A DNA stretch of 64,000 nucleotides from Lonicera japonica (taxonomy: Eukaryota > Streptophyta > Magnoliopsida > Dipsacales > Caprifoliaceae), in NCBI GenBank assembly GCA_021464415.1, contig CM038470.1:35396099-35460098 (forward strand), read 5' to 3'. Below are positions 22,605-32,919 of this stretch, one piece after another (positions within the stretch are counted from its first letter, which is position 1; every line of letters starts with the position of its first letter). Under the pieces are notes generated by a model that was not told where the DNA came from, made no database searches, and was given only the letters and a program-made list of their open reading frames with translations. A program made the position numbers and the translations under genes.

Positions 22605-24168
22605 TGTAGACACCCCGATTCGTGACCCCCGCAAGAACCCTAACGACCTTTGAGAATTACTGTTTTTGGAGTACGGGACCCACTCGAGCACCCGAAACTA
22701 CCCCGAAAGGGTTTGTTGGCCAACAAACCTGTTTTTAAGTGGGATTGTCGCACGACATATCAGTATGTCGCGCGACAATCACTGATATGTCGAGCGACAA
22801 TCACTTCTATGTCGCACGACAAACCCCTCTGACCCCGACCATCCACTCTCTGACAAATCAGTCTGTCAGAGACATCACTTCAGCCGCTTGTCGCGCGACA
22901 TTGGAAACATTGTCGCGCGACATATGCCCCTTTTGGGGAAGTGTCGCGCGACATATTACTCCCACCACTATAAATAGGCCAACACCCCCAAGGGTTTAAG
23001 GACAGCAACTTGGGATCGAAGAATTATTGGCTTATATCTGATTTTCTAGTCTTTCGTCAAGTATTCTCGATTATCATCTTATTTCTGAAGAATTATCGAA
23101 TCTATTCTCGACACTCGACGTTTCCCGTCTCTGGAATCGAATTCTCGAAAATATCTGGAAAAGGAAAAGATCATTATCACCGGAGATCTCTCTGTCGTAT
23201 TATATTTTGTTTCTTATTATTATTATTCTCGTCGGGAAGGTAAAGAAAGTCTCTTCTAGTATTTAACATTAAATATATGTGTACTTGTGTTTATTTCTGT
23301 TGTTTTGTCCACGTTTTATTTGAGTAAACTTATTGCCAAGTTATAAATAGTCTACCATTTTCAAAACAAAAGACCCTGATAAAATTATTTGCAAAACCAG
23401 AAGAGTAAGTACATTATCATCCGGATAAAATCCTGTTTTCAAAACCCGGACCGGTAAAACTTACTTAGGAATTTAAAACCCGGTATATCCTATCTCTTTC
23501 ATAGATTGTGATATGTCTGGTAAAACTCCTCTCGAGAGTTCTAATTCCACATTAAATTAGTCCCGATATAAAGATCCGAAAATTTTCTAAAAGAAGTCAA
23601 AACCCGAGAAAAATCGTCGTTATCTAAGAAATAACACGGTAAAACTCCCTCTAAAGTAAGAACAACTCTTGACACTTGTATTTGCATCTCTCAAAACTAA
23701 ACATTGGATCTCGGAACACAAAGGTTTTTCGTGCCCTTTCCCGTTTTTCCCAAAAATTAGGGTTTTCACTTAGAAAGTAGTAGACTGTCAGTAAAAGCAT
23801 CCAAGTTTTTCAACATAGAATAAACATATAAAAGACCACTAGAGACCGAAAGGGCGGAATGGGTGCTTAACACCTCCTAAACCGTAATATAGTTTTCGAA
23901 CCCTATAAAATCCTGGTTTAGTAGACAAACGTGTAAAAAAAGGCTTATCAGTAGCCTTTTCTCTTACACAACTATTTTTGTCCGTTTTCTCGTAAAACGT
24001 ACTGGCCACTCTGAACGAACCCCCTTGTATCTAGAAATAGGATAGAAAGACACCCGATATGAACTATCAACACCCATAGAAGCAAATGAAACGATGAAAT
24101 CCGTTCCGACGTTCCAGACGCCCAACGACGGGAACGAGACCCGGGGGTCGCATTTGCGGATTCTCACA
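22605..24168 (+). mobile_element. Element B 5' LTR (family 1)
   Basis: It begins TGTAGACACCCCG and ends GCGGATTCTCACA, 1564 bp, and is followed by a primer site, so it is a 5' LTR. It is inserted in the E reverse transcriptase (preceding bases GGGAC). The partner 3' LTR would lie in or beyond the assembly gap at 50139. Confidence 0.9.
22746..22976 (+). promoter_or_regulatory. LTR promoter of B: seven palindromes then TATAAATA
   Basis: Sites begin at 22746, 22766, 22788, 22810, 22889, 22911 and 22942. The sites at 22766, 22889, 22911 and 22942 are perfect TGTCGCGCGACA. The others differ by one base (TGTCGCACGACA twice, TGTCGAGCGACA once). TATAAATA is at 22969-22976, 16 bp after the last site. 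The layout equals that of the A LTR. Confidence 0.75.
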
Positions 24169-24169
24169 G

Positions 24170-24187
24170 TGGCAACTCTGTTGGGGA
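24170..24187 (+). promoter_or_regulatory. Primer binding site of element B (tRNA-Arg type)
   Basis: TGGCAACTCTGTTGGGGA begins two bases after the LTR end. It resembles the TGGCGACTCYGCTGGGGA primer site known for Tat-lineage elements, complementary to the 3' end of a tRNA-Arg. Two positions differ from that form. Confidence 0.65.
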
Positions 24188-24645
24188 GTTTAAAAAACTA
24201 GACTCTTATATGTGGACTTTTGTTTATCTGTTGAATGCTTGTTTTACTGCTTTCCCTACTTATGTTAATTGATTGAGAAGAAACCTTTTTCTAAGAATCG
24301 AAGTTTTCAAAAATACGTAATAAAGATAATGATATTTGTAAAACCAGCCTTTCAAACTTTGCACGCACTTTCACAAATCATACATTGGTTCTATGAGTGT
24401 GAATTTACCCCAAACCCTCGGAAGTATTATAAGTGAGTAGGGAGTTGGCTTGCTTGGGCCAACATAAATCGAAAGCATTTACTTCCACTCTCCTTGGCCA
24501 AGTACGCCCCCGAGGTATATCGAGTGACGAGAACACTCACGTACCCGGGAAGTATATCAAAAGGCTCTTGCACGTACCCGCCCATGGGGTATATCACAAG
24601 GTCTTGCTAAATAGGAGGGAGCCTGAAGCCTTAACCGTTCGTACA
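24188..24645 (+). other. Element B leader, with three 37-bp units each containing GTATATC
   Basis: GGTATATCGAGTGAC (24514), AGTATATCAAAAGG (24551) and GGTATATCACAAGG (24589) recur every 37-38 bp, the first two followed by CACGTACCCG. The block is shared with C (40885-41010) and D (18540-18915) while much else differs. Open frames crossing it join gag only because of a deletion. A role in packaging or translation is possible but not shown. Confidence 0.65.
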
Positions 24646-24966
24646 CCTTCCCAATGTTACCAACACCCCCTTCCCAACCATGCTCCACCTGCAGGGATTA
24701 ACGCCTTGACCACTAATGAAGAAGGCTTTGATCCCGTAGAACTCATTCGAGATAACCCAGCCTATAAGTCACCAGTTGTGCTGCTAGCAAAGGCTCAAGT
24801 GGCCCCAGGCCTCAATCCGATAATCGACCAATGGATGGCTAAAATGAGCTTCCTACCCGGGCAAGGTTTAGGAAAGGCAAATCAGGGGATCTCACAACCA
24901 CTTACAATCAAAACCAATCCCAAAAAATCTGGGATAGGATGGACCCAGGATAAGAAACAGCCGTAG
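24646..24966 (+). pseudogene. Element B: C-terminal remnant of gag, most of gag deleted
   Basis: Right after the leader the frame encodes HPLPNHAPPAGINALTTNEE, matching the region downstream of the gag zinc motif in D. The N-terminal, capsid and zinc-knuckle parts are missing. The frame continues through MAKMSFLPGQGLGKANQG and ends in TAG at 24964-24966. Without capsid, B could not make particles by itself. Confidence 0.75.
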
Positions 24967-24998
24967 AAGCCCGGGACCCCCCCAAGGATACAATCTGT

Positions 24999-26666
24999 AT
25001 GACAGAAACCTCCCCCGAGACTTTTAGTTGGTCGGCAGAGCCAGAGTCATCAAAAATCTCAGAGGAATCAGACTCAGCATCCCTTTGGATACAACAAATT
25101 ACCCGTTCAGGGAGGGTATACCAGCCACCACCAACGGATACCGAGAAATCACCACCTCCTAAGGAAATAGGAGAAGATCGAGTGCTGGAACAGTTAAAGA
25201 AAACTCAGGCACACATCACCATTTGGGGCCTTTTGGTTGCCTCCAAACGTCATAAGACCGCCTTCATCAAACTCTTAGACGAGGCCGTCATATCACCAGA
25301 TTCCACACCAGAACAACTACCAAACATGATCGGGTCCCTTACAGTCCAAAGAAGTCTGTCATTTTCAGATGAAGACTTATCTCCATTGGGGAAGAAACAC
25401 AGTCTGGCCCTCCATATTACTGTCCGGACCCGAGAAAAAATCCTGCCGCAGGTCCTCATCGACAACGGGTCAACCATAAATGTCTGTCCTTTGAAGACCG
25501 TCAAACGTCTGGGTATCTTGGACTCAGAACTTTCTCCGTCTGCTGTGACCGTTAGAGCTTATGACAACACCAGAAGGGCCGTTCTGGGTTCCCTAAAGCT
25601 GGATCTCATGGTCGGTCCCGGAAACTTTCCAGCCGACATCCAAATCATAGACATTCCCTCCAGTTTTAATCTCCTGTTGGGAAGAGCATGGCTACATGAC
25701 ATAGGAGCACTCCCCTCCTCCTTACACCAGAAAATCAAGATACCGTTCGAAGGGAATATAATCACCTTCCAAAGAGATCCTGAAAGGATCTTGGCGGATA
25801 TGGAATTACCTGTTTTGGGCATCGGGAGCCAGAGCATACAGCTGGGAGGCTTTTCTTACGAGCCTCAATTACAAGCTCTCACCACCCAGAGAATCGAGTA
25901 TCTACCCTCTGATAATATCCCCGGTCTCAGCGCCAAGATCACAAATATGCTGAGAATGATGAAATACTTGCCTGGAGCCAGTCTGGGAATAGGACAGCCA
26001 GGATTACTTCAGGCCTTAGAACCGGTAACGAGGAGTGAAAGAGAAGGGTTGGGGTACCGACACACCAGAGAAGACAACCAAGAGAAAATGGGCCGAGGAC
26101 ATCAATATCCGAGTTTTAGCTCTCTGAATGGATTTTTTGTCAAAGAAGGAGAGGACTTCCCCTTTTGCGGCTTTCAGGAGCCTTGGAGAAACAGCGACGG
26201 AGATAACCTTCCAAGATGGAAAATCTTCTATGAAGAGGACCTTTATCTCAAGGAAAACACTATACACAGCTTCTCCATGAAGTTAAAGATCGGGCCAAGA
26301 AAAGAAAATGAAGACGAGGAAAATGAAGAGGGAGAATTGATCGGAGACCTCTTCGACATCATGGCTCTAGGGGATGACGAGCCAAGAGATGACCCTGTAC
26401 ACTTGATACACGCCGATCCGGATTACCAAGAAAAGGGGAAAAAGAGTGAAATTGTAAGGGTAAGAGATAAGAGTGAGGGTAAGACTAGGGATGAGTCGCT
26501 CCTAGATGTACTTTTTAAACTTGTACCTATAAACACTATTATCAATGAAAAAGACTCTGTTTTGCGTTATCCTGTTAATTTTAATTCTGTAATTGCTTAT
26601 ATGGAGTTGGAAAGACTAAAGGAACACCCTGAACGGGACAAGCAGGGTATACAGAGCGAGGAATGA
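24999..26666 (+). CDS. Element B: aspartic protease region of pol, intact 555-codon frame
   Basis: This is the longest uninterrupted frame in the window. Its centre holds the retropepsin-like active site LIDNGSTINV (residues about 151-160), with DNGS in place of the common DTGS, typical of Tat elements, then IQIIDIPSSFNLLLGRAWLH. The protease cuts the polyprotein. The N-terminal 140 residues link gag to protease. The C-terminal half is acidic (for example ENEDEENEEGELIGDLFD) and unassigned. A stop separates it from reverse transcriptase downstream. ATG 24999 is the first Met; translation as a gag-pro fusion is also possible. Confidence 0.75.
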   Translation: MTETSPETFSWSAEPESSKISEESDSASLWIQQITRSGRVYQPPPTDTEKSPPPKEIGEDRVLEQLKKTQAHITIWGLLVASKRHKTAFIKLLDEAVISPDSTPEQLPNMIGSLTVQRSLSFSDEDLSPLGKKHSLALHITVRTREKILPQVLIDNGSTINVCPLKTVKRLGILDSELSPSAVTVRAYDNTRRAVLGSLKLDLMVGPGNFPADIQIIDIPSSFNLLLGRAWLHDIGALPSSLHQKIKIPFEGNIITFQRDPERILADMELPVLGIGSQSIQLGGFSYEPQLQALTTQRIEYLPSDNIPGLSAKITNMLRMMKYLPGASLGIGQPGLLQALEPVTRSEREGLGYRHTREDNQEKMGRGHQYPSFSSLNGFFVKEGEDFPFCGFQEPWRNSDGDNLPRWKIFYEEDLYLKENTIHSFSMKLKIGPRKENEDEENEEGELIGDLFDIMALGDDEPRDDPVHLIHADPDYQEKGKKSEIVRVRDKSEGKTRDESLLDVLFKLVPINTIINEKDSVLRYPVNFNSVIAYMELERLKEHPERDKQGIQSEE

Positions 26667-28371
26667 GACACTCTTGTAATTAACCTCGGAACAGAAGAAA
26701 AAAGAAAAGAGGTCCGTATGGGGCAAGTCTAAGTGAGACAGAAAGAGAAGAATTCACACAAACTCTGAATGAATACGTGGATGTCTTCGCCTGGTCCTAT
26801 GCAGATATGCCAGGTTTGAACAGCCAGATAGTCATGCACGAGATACACACCAAACCGGAATTTAGGCCCGTCAAGCAGAAGTTGAGAAAACTTACGCCAA
26901 AATGGTCCCTGAAAGTGAAAGAAAAGGTGATGAAACAACTAAGTGTGGGGTTCTTACGAGTGATCGAGTACCCTTCATGGTTAGCCAACATTGTGCCTGT
27001 TCCAAAAGAAAATGGTAAGGTCCGCATGTGTGTAGATTACCGAGATCTCAATAAAGCCTGTCCAAAAGACGATTTCCCATTACCCAACATTGATTTGATA
27101 GTGGATAATACCGCCAACCATGCCCTGAAGTCATTCGTAGATGGTTTTGCCGGGTATAATCAGATCAAGATGCACCCGGATCACCAAGAGAAAACGGCAT
27201 TCATCACACCGTGGGGGACATACTACTACACCGTTATGCCATTCGGGCTGAAGAACACCGGGGCAACGTATCAGAGGGCAGCTATCGCTATCTTCCACGA
27301 CATGATTCACAAAGAAGTAGAAGTGTATGTGGATGACATGATAATCAAGTCGAAAGAAAGAGAAGGCCATGTACCAGCCTTACGGGCCTTTTTTGACCGC
27401 CTCCGCCAGTATCAGATGAGACTCAATCCGCAGAAATGCGTGTTCGGGGTAACCAAAGAAAAACTCCTAGGCTATGTCGTCAGTAAGGAGGGAATCGAGG
27501 TAGACCTTGCCAAAGTTCGAGCTATCTAAGACATGCCCGAGCCTCGTACCGAGAAAGAAGTCTGGGGATTTTTGGGTAATTTACAATACATTAGCAGGTT
27601 CATCTCTCAGCTTACTCAGACCTGCGAACCTATCTTCAAACTCTTGAGGAAGTCTTCACCAGGAGAATGGGACGATCAGTGCCAGGAGGCTTTTGATAGA
27701 ATAAAAAACTATCTCTCCAAACCTCCAGTATTAGCCCCACCACAGACCAAACTGCCAATAATCCTATACCTGACCGTCATCGATTCGACTGCAGGAGCCA
27801 TGCTAGCCCAACATCTGACCGATACACGGAAAGAACAGGCCATCTACTACATGAGCAAGAAATTGTCCCCATTTGAGATAAACTACACGCCATTGGAGAA
27901 ATCATGCACCACTCTCGTCTGGGTAACACAGAAATTACGGCACTACATGCTGGTTTTTTCGATCATTCTGGCATCACGAATTAATTCGTTGAAATACCTC
28001 TTCGAGAAACCAGCTCTCTCGAACCGTATGCAAAATGGTTATTCTTGCTCTCCGAATTCGACATCACCTACATGACCCAGAAGGCAGTCAAAGGCAAGAT
28101 CATAGCTAATTACCTGGCCCACAATACGATATTGGGGGACATGCTAGAAGAAGCCGAATTCCCAGACGAAACTGTCATGAATGTTGAGATCGGTGAAGAC
28201 TGGAAATTATACTTCGACGGGGCCGCCAACCGAAATGGAAATGGGATAGGCATCCTATTAGTCTTTCTAGACCAAACTCACTCTCCGGTATCGTATCGTC
28301 TAGACTTCTTCTGCACCAACAACATGGCCGAGTATGAAGCCTGTATAATCAGATTAGAGATCGCGCTCTAA
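26667..28371 (+). pseudogene. Element B: reverse transcriptase, classical RNase H and start of a second RNase H
   Basis: Reverse transcriptase (from about 26777) shows VRMCVDYRDLNKACPKDDFP, VMPFGLKNTGATYQR and the catalytic VEVYVDDMI near 27325. After a TAA at 27527-27529 the frame goes on through the connection and a classical RNase H (IILYLTVIDSTAGAMLAQ). A one-base loss near 28028 shifts frame. A second, archaeal-like RNase H then begins with LYFDGAANRNGNG (Asp) and NNMAEYEA (Glu), and a TAA at 28369 cuts it. The double RNase H is a hallmark of the Tat lineage. Further stops lie upstream of 26777. Confidence 0.9.
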
Positions 28372-29420
28372 AGGGGTATAAGAAGAATACAAGTGTACGG
28401 AGATTCAGCATTAGTGGTCCATCAAATTCTGAAGGAATGGAAGATCAGAGATGAGAAATTAGTCCCTTACCTCGCCCGACTGGAGGATGTCGCAGGAAGG
28501 TTTGAGCATTCAGAGTTTTACTATGTCCTCAGGTCACAAAACAGTTTTGCTGATGCACTAGCAACCCTGGCGTCCATGATCGATATCTTGGAGGGAATGG
28601 AAGAAATAACTCTTACAGTGCAAAGAAGATCAGGACCAACACACTGCATGGCCCTTGAGGTAGAGAATGAAGAGAACGGGGACTCAACCACTTGGTTTTA
28701 CGACATCTGGAACATGTTGAAAAACCATCAATATCCTGAGCAAGCAGACAAGAGAACACGGGTTACGCTCAGAAGATTAGTATCAAGATTCGTACTTTGC
28801 GCCGGGAGGCTATATAAAAGGAACTATGACGGAGCTCATCTTCAATGCCTCACTGGAGAAGAATCTGTCAAAATAATAGATCAGATACATGGAGGCGATT
28901 GTGGACCTCATATGAGCAGCCATACACTTGCCTGCAAAATCATCAAACAAGGTTACTATTGGTCTACCTTGAAGAACGATTGCGTTAACCACGTACGCCG
29001 TTGTCACAAGTGCCAAATCTACGCTAAATCTCAGAAACCTCTTCCAAAAGAGTTGTACAACATGACTGCTCCATGGCCTTTCGCGACCTGGGGAATCGAC
29101 ATCATTTGGAAGATTTCGCCCAAAGCTAGCAACGGCCATGAATTCATACTAGTGGCCATCCTTCACCAAATGGGTAGAAGCCGAGTCTTTCCAAACCCTT
29201 GGCACCAGGAAAGTTGCCCGATTCATCAAACGAAACATCATCTGCCGGTATGGGGTCCCACATGAGATCATATCGGACAACGGCACCCACTTCGAAGGAG
29301 AAGCTAATACAGTCATGGAGGAATACGGAATTACCCGGTACAAATCTTCGCCATATAGACCGCAAACTAATGAGGCAGTCGAGGCCGCCAACAAGAATCT
29401 GAAGAATATCCTAAGCAAGA
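28372..29420 (+). pseudogene. Element B: end of second RNase H and first part of integrase
   Basis: The 28393-29265 frame continues the second RNase H with VYGDSALVV (Asp) and NSFADALATLAS (Asp), then the HHCC region of integrase with HVRRCHKCQIYAKSQ (about 28993-29035). Near 29158 a 5-base loss relative to A removes the first catalytic Asp (AIDYF becomes AILHQ) and shifts the frame. The core then continues out of frame up to 29420, where a solo LTR is inserted. Confidence 0.85.
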
Positions 29421-30781
29421 TGTAGACACCCCGATCCGTGACCCCCGCAAGAACCCTAAACGACCTACGAGACTACTGTTTTTGGAGCCCGGGACCCACC
29501 CGAGCATCCGAAACTACCCCGGGGGGGTTTGTTGCGCGACAAACCTTTTTTATGAAGGATTGTCGCACGACATATCACCTTGTCGCGCGACAATCATTGG
29601 AATGTCGCGCGACAATCCCACTATGTCGCGCGACAATCTCTCTCTGCACCCGACCAACCACTTTCTGACACATCACAGTGTCAGGACCCATCACTTCAGC
29701 CGCTTGTCGCGCGACAATCCCACTATGTCGCGCGACAATCCCTCTCTGCACCCGACCAACCACTTTCTGACACATCACAGTGTCAGGACCCATCACTTCA
29801 GCCGATTGTCGCGCGACAAACAGATATGTCGCGCGACACTTGCCCTTTCTGGGGAAATGTCGCGCGACAATCTCTCCCGAGCACTATAAATAGGCCAACA
29901 CCCCCAAGGGTTCAGGACGGCAACTTCTCGCCACAATTTCTATACTAAAATTCCTTATTCTCTCTCATATTTTCTAATCTTTAAGCCTTCTCTGAAAGCA
30001 TCTGCGATAACATTTATTTCCGCAAGAGTCTCGGATCTAATCTTGGCACCCGAAGTGCCACCTTCTAGAGTCAGACCGCTGGAAATATTTCTAAGAGGAA
30101 AAGCTAATATTCGCCGGAGGTCTTCTCTGCCGTATTATATTTTCTCTCTCTTATTCTTATATATATCGTCGGGAAGGTAACTAAAGTCTCTTCTAGTAAT
30201 TAAATAAGATATTTGTATATTAGTTTTATTGTAGACTTGTTTAGAACTCGATTTTTCTAACGGGGCGCTGCCCCGCACCCCGCGACCCGACCGGGCCGGT
30301 CGATCCCCGTCCTAGTAAGCGAAGTGGCGACATAGTTGTGGTAGATTCCTACTGCGCTCGAAAAACAGGTTTTCATTAGTTATTTCCAGAAAGTAGTAGA
30401 ATATCAGTAAAAGCATCCAAGTTTTTCAACATAGAATAAACATATAAGACCACTAGAGACCGAAAGGGCGGAATGGGTGCTTAACACCTTCCCAAACCGT
30501 AATATAGTTCCCGAACCCTATAGAATCCTGGTTTCGTAGACAAACGTGTAAAGAAAGGCTTATCTGTAGCCTTCCCTCTTACACAATCATTTTGTCCGTT
30601 TTCTCGTAAAACGTACTGGCGACTCTGAACGAACCCTCTTGCATCTAGAAATAGGATAGAGGGACTCCCGATATGAATTATCAACACATTGAAGCAAATG
30701 GAACAACGGAATCCTTTCCGATGTTTCAGACGCCCACCAACGGGAACGAGAACCCGGGGGTCGCATTTGCGGATTCTCACA
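29421..30781 (+). mobile_element. Family 1 solo LTR inside the B integrase, perfect CAAGA target duplication
   Basis: It starts TGTAGACACCCCG and ends GCGGATTCTCACA, 1361 bp. CAAGA flanks it at 29416-29420 and 30782-30786, and integrase homology resumes at once. U3 carries ten palindromic sites. A GC-rich segment at 30245-30345 is missing from the other family 1 LTRs. The intact target duplication and mostly perfect palindromes suggest it is younger than the A LTR. Confidence 0.92.
29530..29892 (+). promoter_or_regulatory. LTR promoter with ten palindromes and a 102-bp tandem duplication, then TATAAATA
   Basis: Sites begin at 29530, 29561, 29581, 29603, 29624, 29705, 29726, 29807, 29827 and 29858. 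Eight are perfect TGTCGCGCGACA. A 102-bp unit covering two sites and the hairpin CTGACACATCACAGTGTCAG is duplicated (29624 to 29726). TATAAATA lies at 29885-29892. A and B LTRs have seven sites and one copy of this unit. Confidence 0.8.
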
Positions 30782-31300
30782 CAAGATGACCTACACCTGC
30801 CGGAACTGGCCAAAGAAATTACCATATGCATTGTGGGGATACCGCACCACCGAGAGAGTTTCTACCAGGGCAACCCCATTTTCACTTACATACGGGATGG
30901 AAGCAGTCCTCCCTGTTGAACTAGAGGTCCCTTCCCTCAGAGTTATGCTAGAGAATCAAGTCAATAAACTGGAGTGGGTCCAGGCACGTTATAACAAGTT
31001 GGCCCTACTTGATGAAAAGAGATTGAAAGCCGCATATCACCGCCAAGGATATCATAAGAATATTGCTCGAGCATTTAACCAGAAAGTCAAGACTCGGGGT
31101 ATCAATGAGAACGACATCGTGTTGAAAGAAATTCGAGAGCCAGCTAGAGACCTGAGAGAAAAGTTTGGGCAGAAGTGGGCAGGGCCATACATCGTCAAAG
31201 AGATTGACACTGGGGGTGCCGCTACTGGGGTGCCGCTACTCGCTGACTTAGATGGACTTAGTTACTGCATTCACCAGCATTCACCAGTCGACTGAGATCG
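30782..31300 (+). pseudogene. Element B: rest of integrase after the solo LTR
   Basis: The frame 30786-31295 gives the core end (ALWGYRTTERVSTRATPFSL) and the C-terminal module with GQKWAGPYIVKEI. A small local duplication (GGGGTGCCGCTACT twice, near 31215-31240) disturbs the tail, which ends early at 31295. Confidence 0.85.
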
Positions 31301-31361
31301 TATTACCAATAGATGTAACTGTATTACCAATGAACACCCCAATGTACGACTCTCGTGCTGT

Positions 31362-32710
31362 TGTGAACACCCCAATTCACTGATTTTCTTTAAGCATCCT
31401 GCATTTAATCATGAATCTGATTTTCTTTACATGTAGAAAGACTGCATTTAATCATGAATCATCATACTCCAAGACGCGTTGGGATCTAGGAAAGACTCCA
31501 ACCCTTGTTGTCTCTTCGCTTACTAGGACGGGCAGCGCCCCGTTAGAAATTTGGTTTTTTCCGAGCGCTCCTGCGCATTTTTTATGAGCCAGCCGCACCC
31601 CCCTGTCGCACGCCCAACCGTACGGCTACCTGCCAACCGTACGGTTGGCACCTCCTAGCCGCACCCCCTTGTCGCACGCCCAACCGTACGGCTACCTGCC
31701 AACCATACGGTTGGCACCTTCTAACCGCACCCCCTAGCCGCACGCCCAACCGTACGGCTACCTGCCAGCCGTACGGCTGGCACACCCCTGTCGCACGCCC
31801 CAGCCGCACCCCATGCGGCTACCCCTGCGGTTGGCCTCTTTTGGAGCGTTTTTGGCGCAAATGTTGCTATAAATAGGACCCTTGGGATCCCATTTTGGGA
31901 TCATGAACATTGAATAGTATTTTGGGTAAGTAGGAGCTTTGTCAAAGTCTCTAGAAAGTCATTTTTAGAGAAATTCTGAGAGAAGGCTAGTGAGAGAGAA
32001 GGCTAGTGAGAGAAAGCTCTAGAGAGAGAAAGCTTTAGAGAGAGAAGGAAGTCAAGGCAAAGTCCTCCTATCTTCAAGCGCATCAGGTATATTTTCTAAG
32101 ACCCTCCTTAATTTCAATACTGCATTTAATTTCAATTTTAATATAGAAAATTAGATAACTTGCAAAGAAGTTCACTGCTTTCAAATAAATCATTTCTAAG
32201 TTTTACAAGAAAACTAAAATCCGTTTTGACACGTTTTCAAAACAAACAAAAATACAAAAACGGTTTCCAAAAGAAAGGAACTACGAGACTCTGATTTCAT
32301 TCTACGAATGAATACGTAGGCGCTTGCAAAGCTCGAGTCTGATTTCAAAATATTATTTTAAACTGAATTTATCCGGAAAGGACTATTTTGAAAACCATTC
32401 GAACTACTTGCAAGATATCTAAAATAGGAATTAGATACATGATCCATTAAGAGACCGAAAGGGCGAATTGGGTGCCTAACACCTTCCCAATTCGTAACGT
32501 AGTTCCCGAACCCTAGCAAAGTCAATTTTCAAAATGAATCTCTGGTTTCAAACGTATGAGAGATAGTTCGTTTTCGAATTATCCTTCGTACGATCTTTTG
32601 TTTGTTTTCTCGTAAAACAAACTGGCGACTCTACAAAACACGTTTTCAAATAAAACCGAGAACGGAGGACTCTTTTCTCTCCTCTCGGGGTATGGGTCCG
32701 GATTCTCACA
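31362..32710 (+). mobile_element. Family 2 solo LTR between B integrase and antisense gene 1
   Basis: It starts TGTGAACACCCC and ends GGGTCCGGATTCTCACA. The flanks are GCTGT (31357-31361) and CCTGT (32711-32715), four of five matching. A second partial copy of the LTR start (TGAACACCCCAATGTACGAC) lies at 31331, so the left edge is rearranged. U3 has three roughly 65-bp units with paired CCGTACGG palindromes (31616-31776), then TATAAATA at 31868-31875. It shares its R/U5 layout with the LTRs of element C. Confidence 0.8.
31616..31875 (+). promoter_or_regulatory. Family 2 LTR promoter: six CCGTACGG palindromes then TATAAATA
   Basis: Sites begin at 31616 (AACCGTACGGCT), 31635 (AACCGTACGGTT, perfect), 31682, 31701 (AACCATACGGTT), 31746 and 31765 (AGCCGTACGGCT, perfect). 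Pairs are 19 bp apart and recur every 64-66 bp. TATAAATA is at 31868-31875. Confidence 0.75.
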
Positions 32711-32919
32711 CCTGTATAGATAAGAACTACGTAAACCTGAGCCCCAACTCGAAATGGTGTTTTTGAAAAATCAAAAAGGGGAACGTAGGCAACCTGAGAA
32801 GTGACTTCAGGCCCGGTTTAAACTTTGTAAAGAAATTTTCCATAAAACAGTTCCTCGTATATTATTAAGGTGGTTCAGAACACCGAAAGTTACAAAGGAG
32901 ATACAACATACAGAAAAAC

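Noticed and set aside
31582..31809. Minus-strand frame with repeated CQPYGWQVAVRLGV
   Set aside because: It follows the CCGTACGG repeat of the family 2 LTR promoter. Similar frames in other family 2 LTRs are shadows of the same repeat.
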